A stretch of DNA of 57,251 nt from Streptomyces cavernicola (GTDB taxonomy: Bacteria; Actinomycetota; Actinomycetes; Streptomycetales; Streptomycetaceae). Of the stretch, positions 57,180-57,251 are shown piece by piece. The DNA is taken from assembly GCF_029968035.1 (NCBI RefSeq), contig NZ_JASCIQ010000051.1:1-57251 (forward strand), in the 5' to 3' direction. The notes under the pieces were generated by a model, which saw only the letters and a list, made by a program, of their open reading frames with translations, was not told where the DNA came from and did not search any database. How positions within the stretch are numbered: the first letter of the stretch is position 1; the number at the start of each line of letters is the position of its first letter. The position numbers and the translations under genes were made by a program.

Positions 57180-57251
57180 GGGGGGGGGGGGGGGAGGGGG
57201 CCCCCCCCCCCCCCCCCCCGCCCGGGGGGACGAGGGGGGGGGGGGGGGGGC
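57180..57251. other. Poly-G/poly-C contig-end artefact
   Basis: The last about 70 bases are almost only runs of G, then C, then G, with two A interruptions. They encode nothing and look like low-quality read ends rather than chromosome. Confidence 0.85.

Overview
This is a high-GC (about 70%) actinobacterial chromosome segment, almost certainly from a Streptomyces. The signs are an intact ssgB sporulation gene, many GTG and leaderless starts, long hairpin terminators without U-tracts, a phosphatidylinositol mannoside gene cluster, and a gene order that (from memory) runs as in S. coelicolor between bldD/nusB and ssgB, seen here in reverse. The window ends in an artefactual poly-G/poly-C stretch just after nusB, so it is probably a contig end; bldD would be expected next.

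Layout. 1-5 kb: end of pabB, pabC, a double GNAT acetyltransferase, a DsbA-like oxidoreductase, small membrane proteins, a CGNR zinc-finger regulator and ssgB. 5-9.3 kb: two identical tRNA-Val(CAC) genes flanking a huge polytopic membrane protein and an SRPBCC protein, then a DEDDh exonuclease. 9.5-11.3 kb: a DUF4365 (nuclease-fold) gene translationally coupled to an uncharacterised partner. 11.5-14.2 kb: thrS and a HIT-family gene. 14.3-18.4 kb: a membrane protein and an EF-G-like GTPase on the minus strand. 18.7-25 kb: pgsA, a PIM acyltransferase, pimA, a broken gene, a LemA-like protein, pdxS, pdxT and yebC. 25.2-27.5 kb: ruvCAB. 27.7-34.6 kb: yajC, secD, secF, apt and relA. 34.6-39 kb: a DUF349 protein, a membrane-anchored cyclophilin, a metallo-beta-lactamase-fold hydrolase and hisS. 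39-42.2 kb: a small unknown, a VKOR protein, rarA and an HNH-endonuclease relic. 42.2-50.5 kb: a DUF2470 protein, rpsD, DUF948 and DUF6167 genes, alaS, ruvX, mltG and aroE. 50.8-57.1 kb: aroC-aroK-aroB, a Pro-rich kinase-like protein, an M24-fold protein, efp and nusB.

Most of this is housekeeping: tRNA charging and translation (thrS, hisS, alaS, rpsD, efp, nusB), protein export (yajC-secDF), stringent response (relA with apt), shikimate and folate/PABA supply (aroE, aroC-K-B, pabB-C), vitamin B6 synthesis (pdxST), phosphatidylinositol mannoside synthesis (pgsA, acyltransferase, pimA) and Holliday-junction/fork repair (ruvCAB, rarA).

The least ordinary signals are regulatory and degenerative. 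Three near-identical LexA-independent DNA-damage promoters (TTGTCAGTG-N8-TANNNT) lie at ruvC, rarA and a frame-shifted relic gene. Two exact DnaA boxes lie upstream of relA and of the DUF948-alaS operon. A DmdR/IdeR-type iron box lies between the DUF2470 gene and rpsD. A decayed HNH endonuclease tail follows rarA. The DUF4365 gene pair is the best candidate for an uncharacterised two-gene system, but no clear new mobile or defence island is visible.
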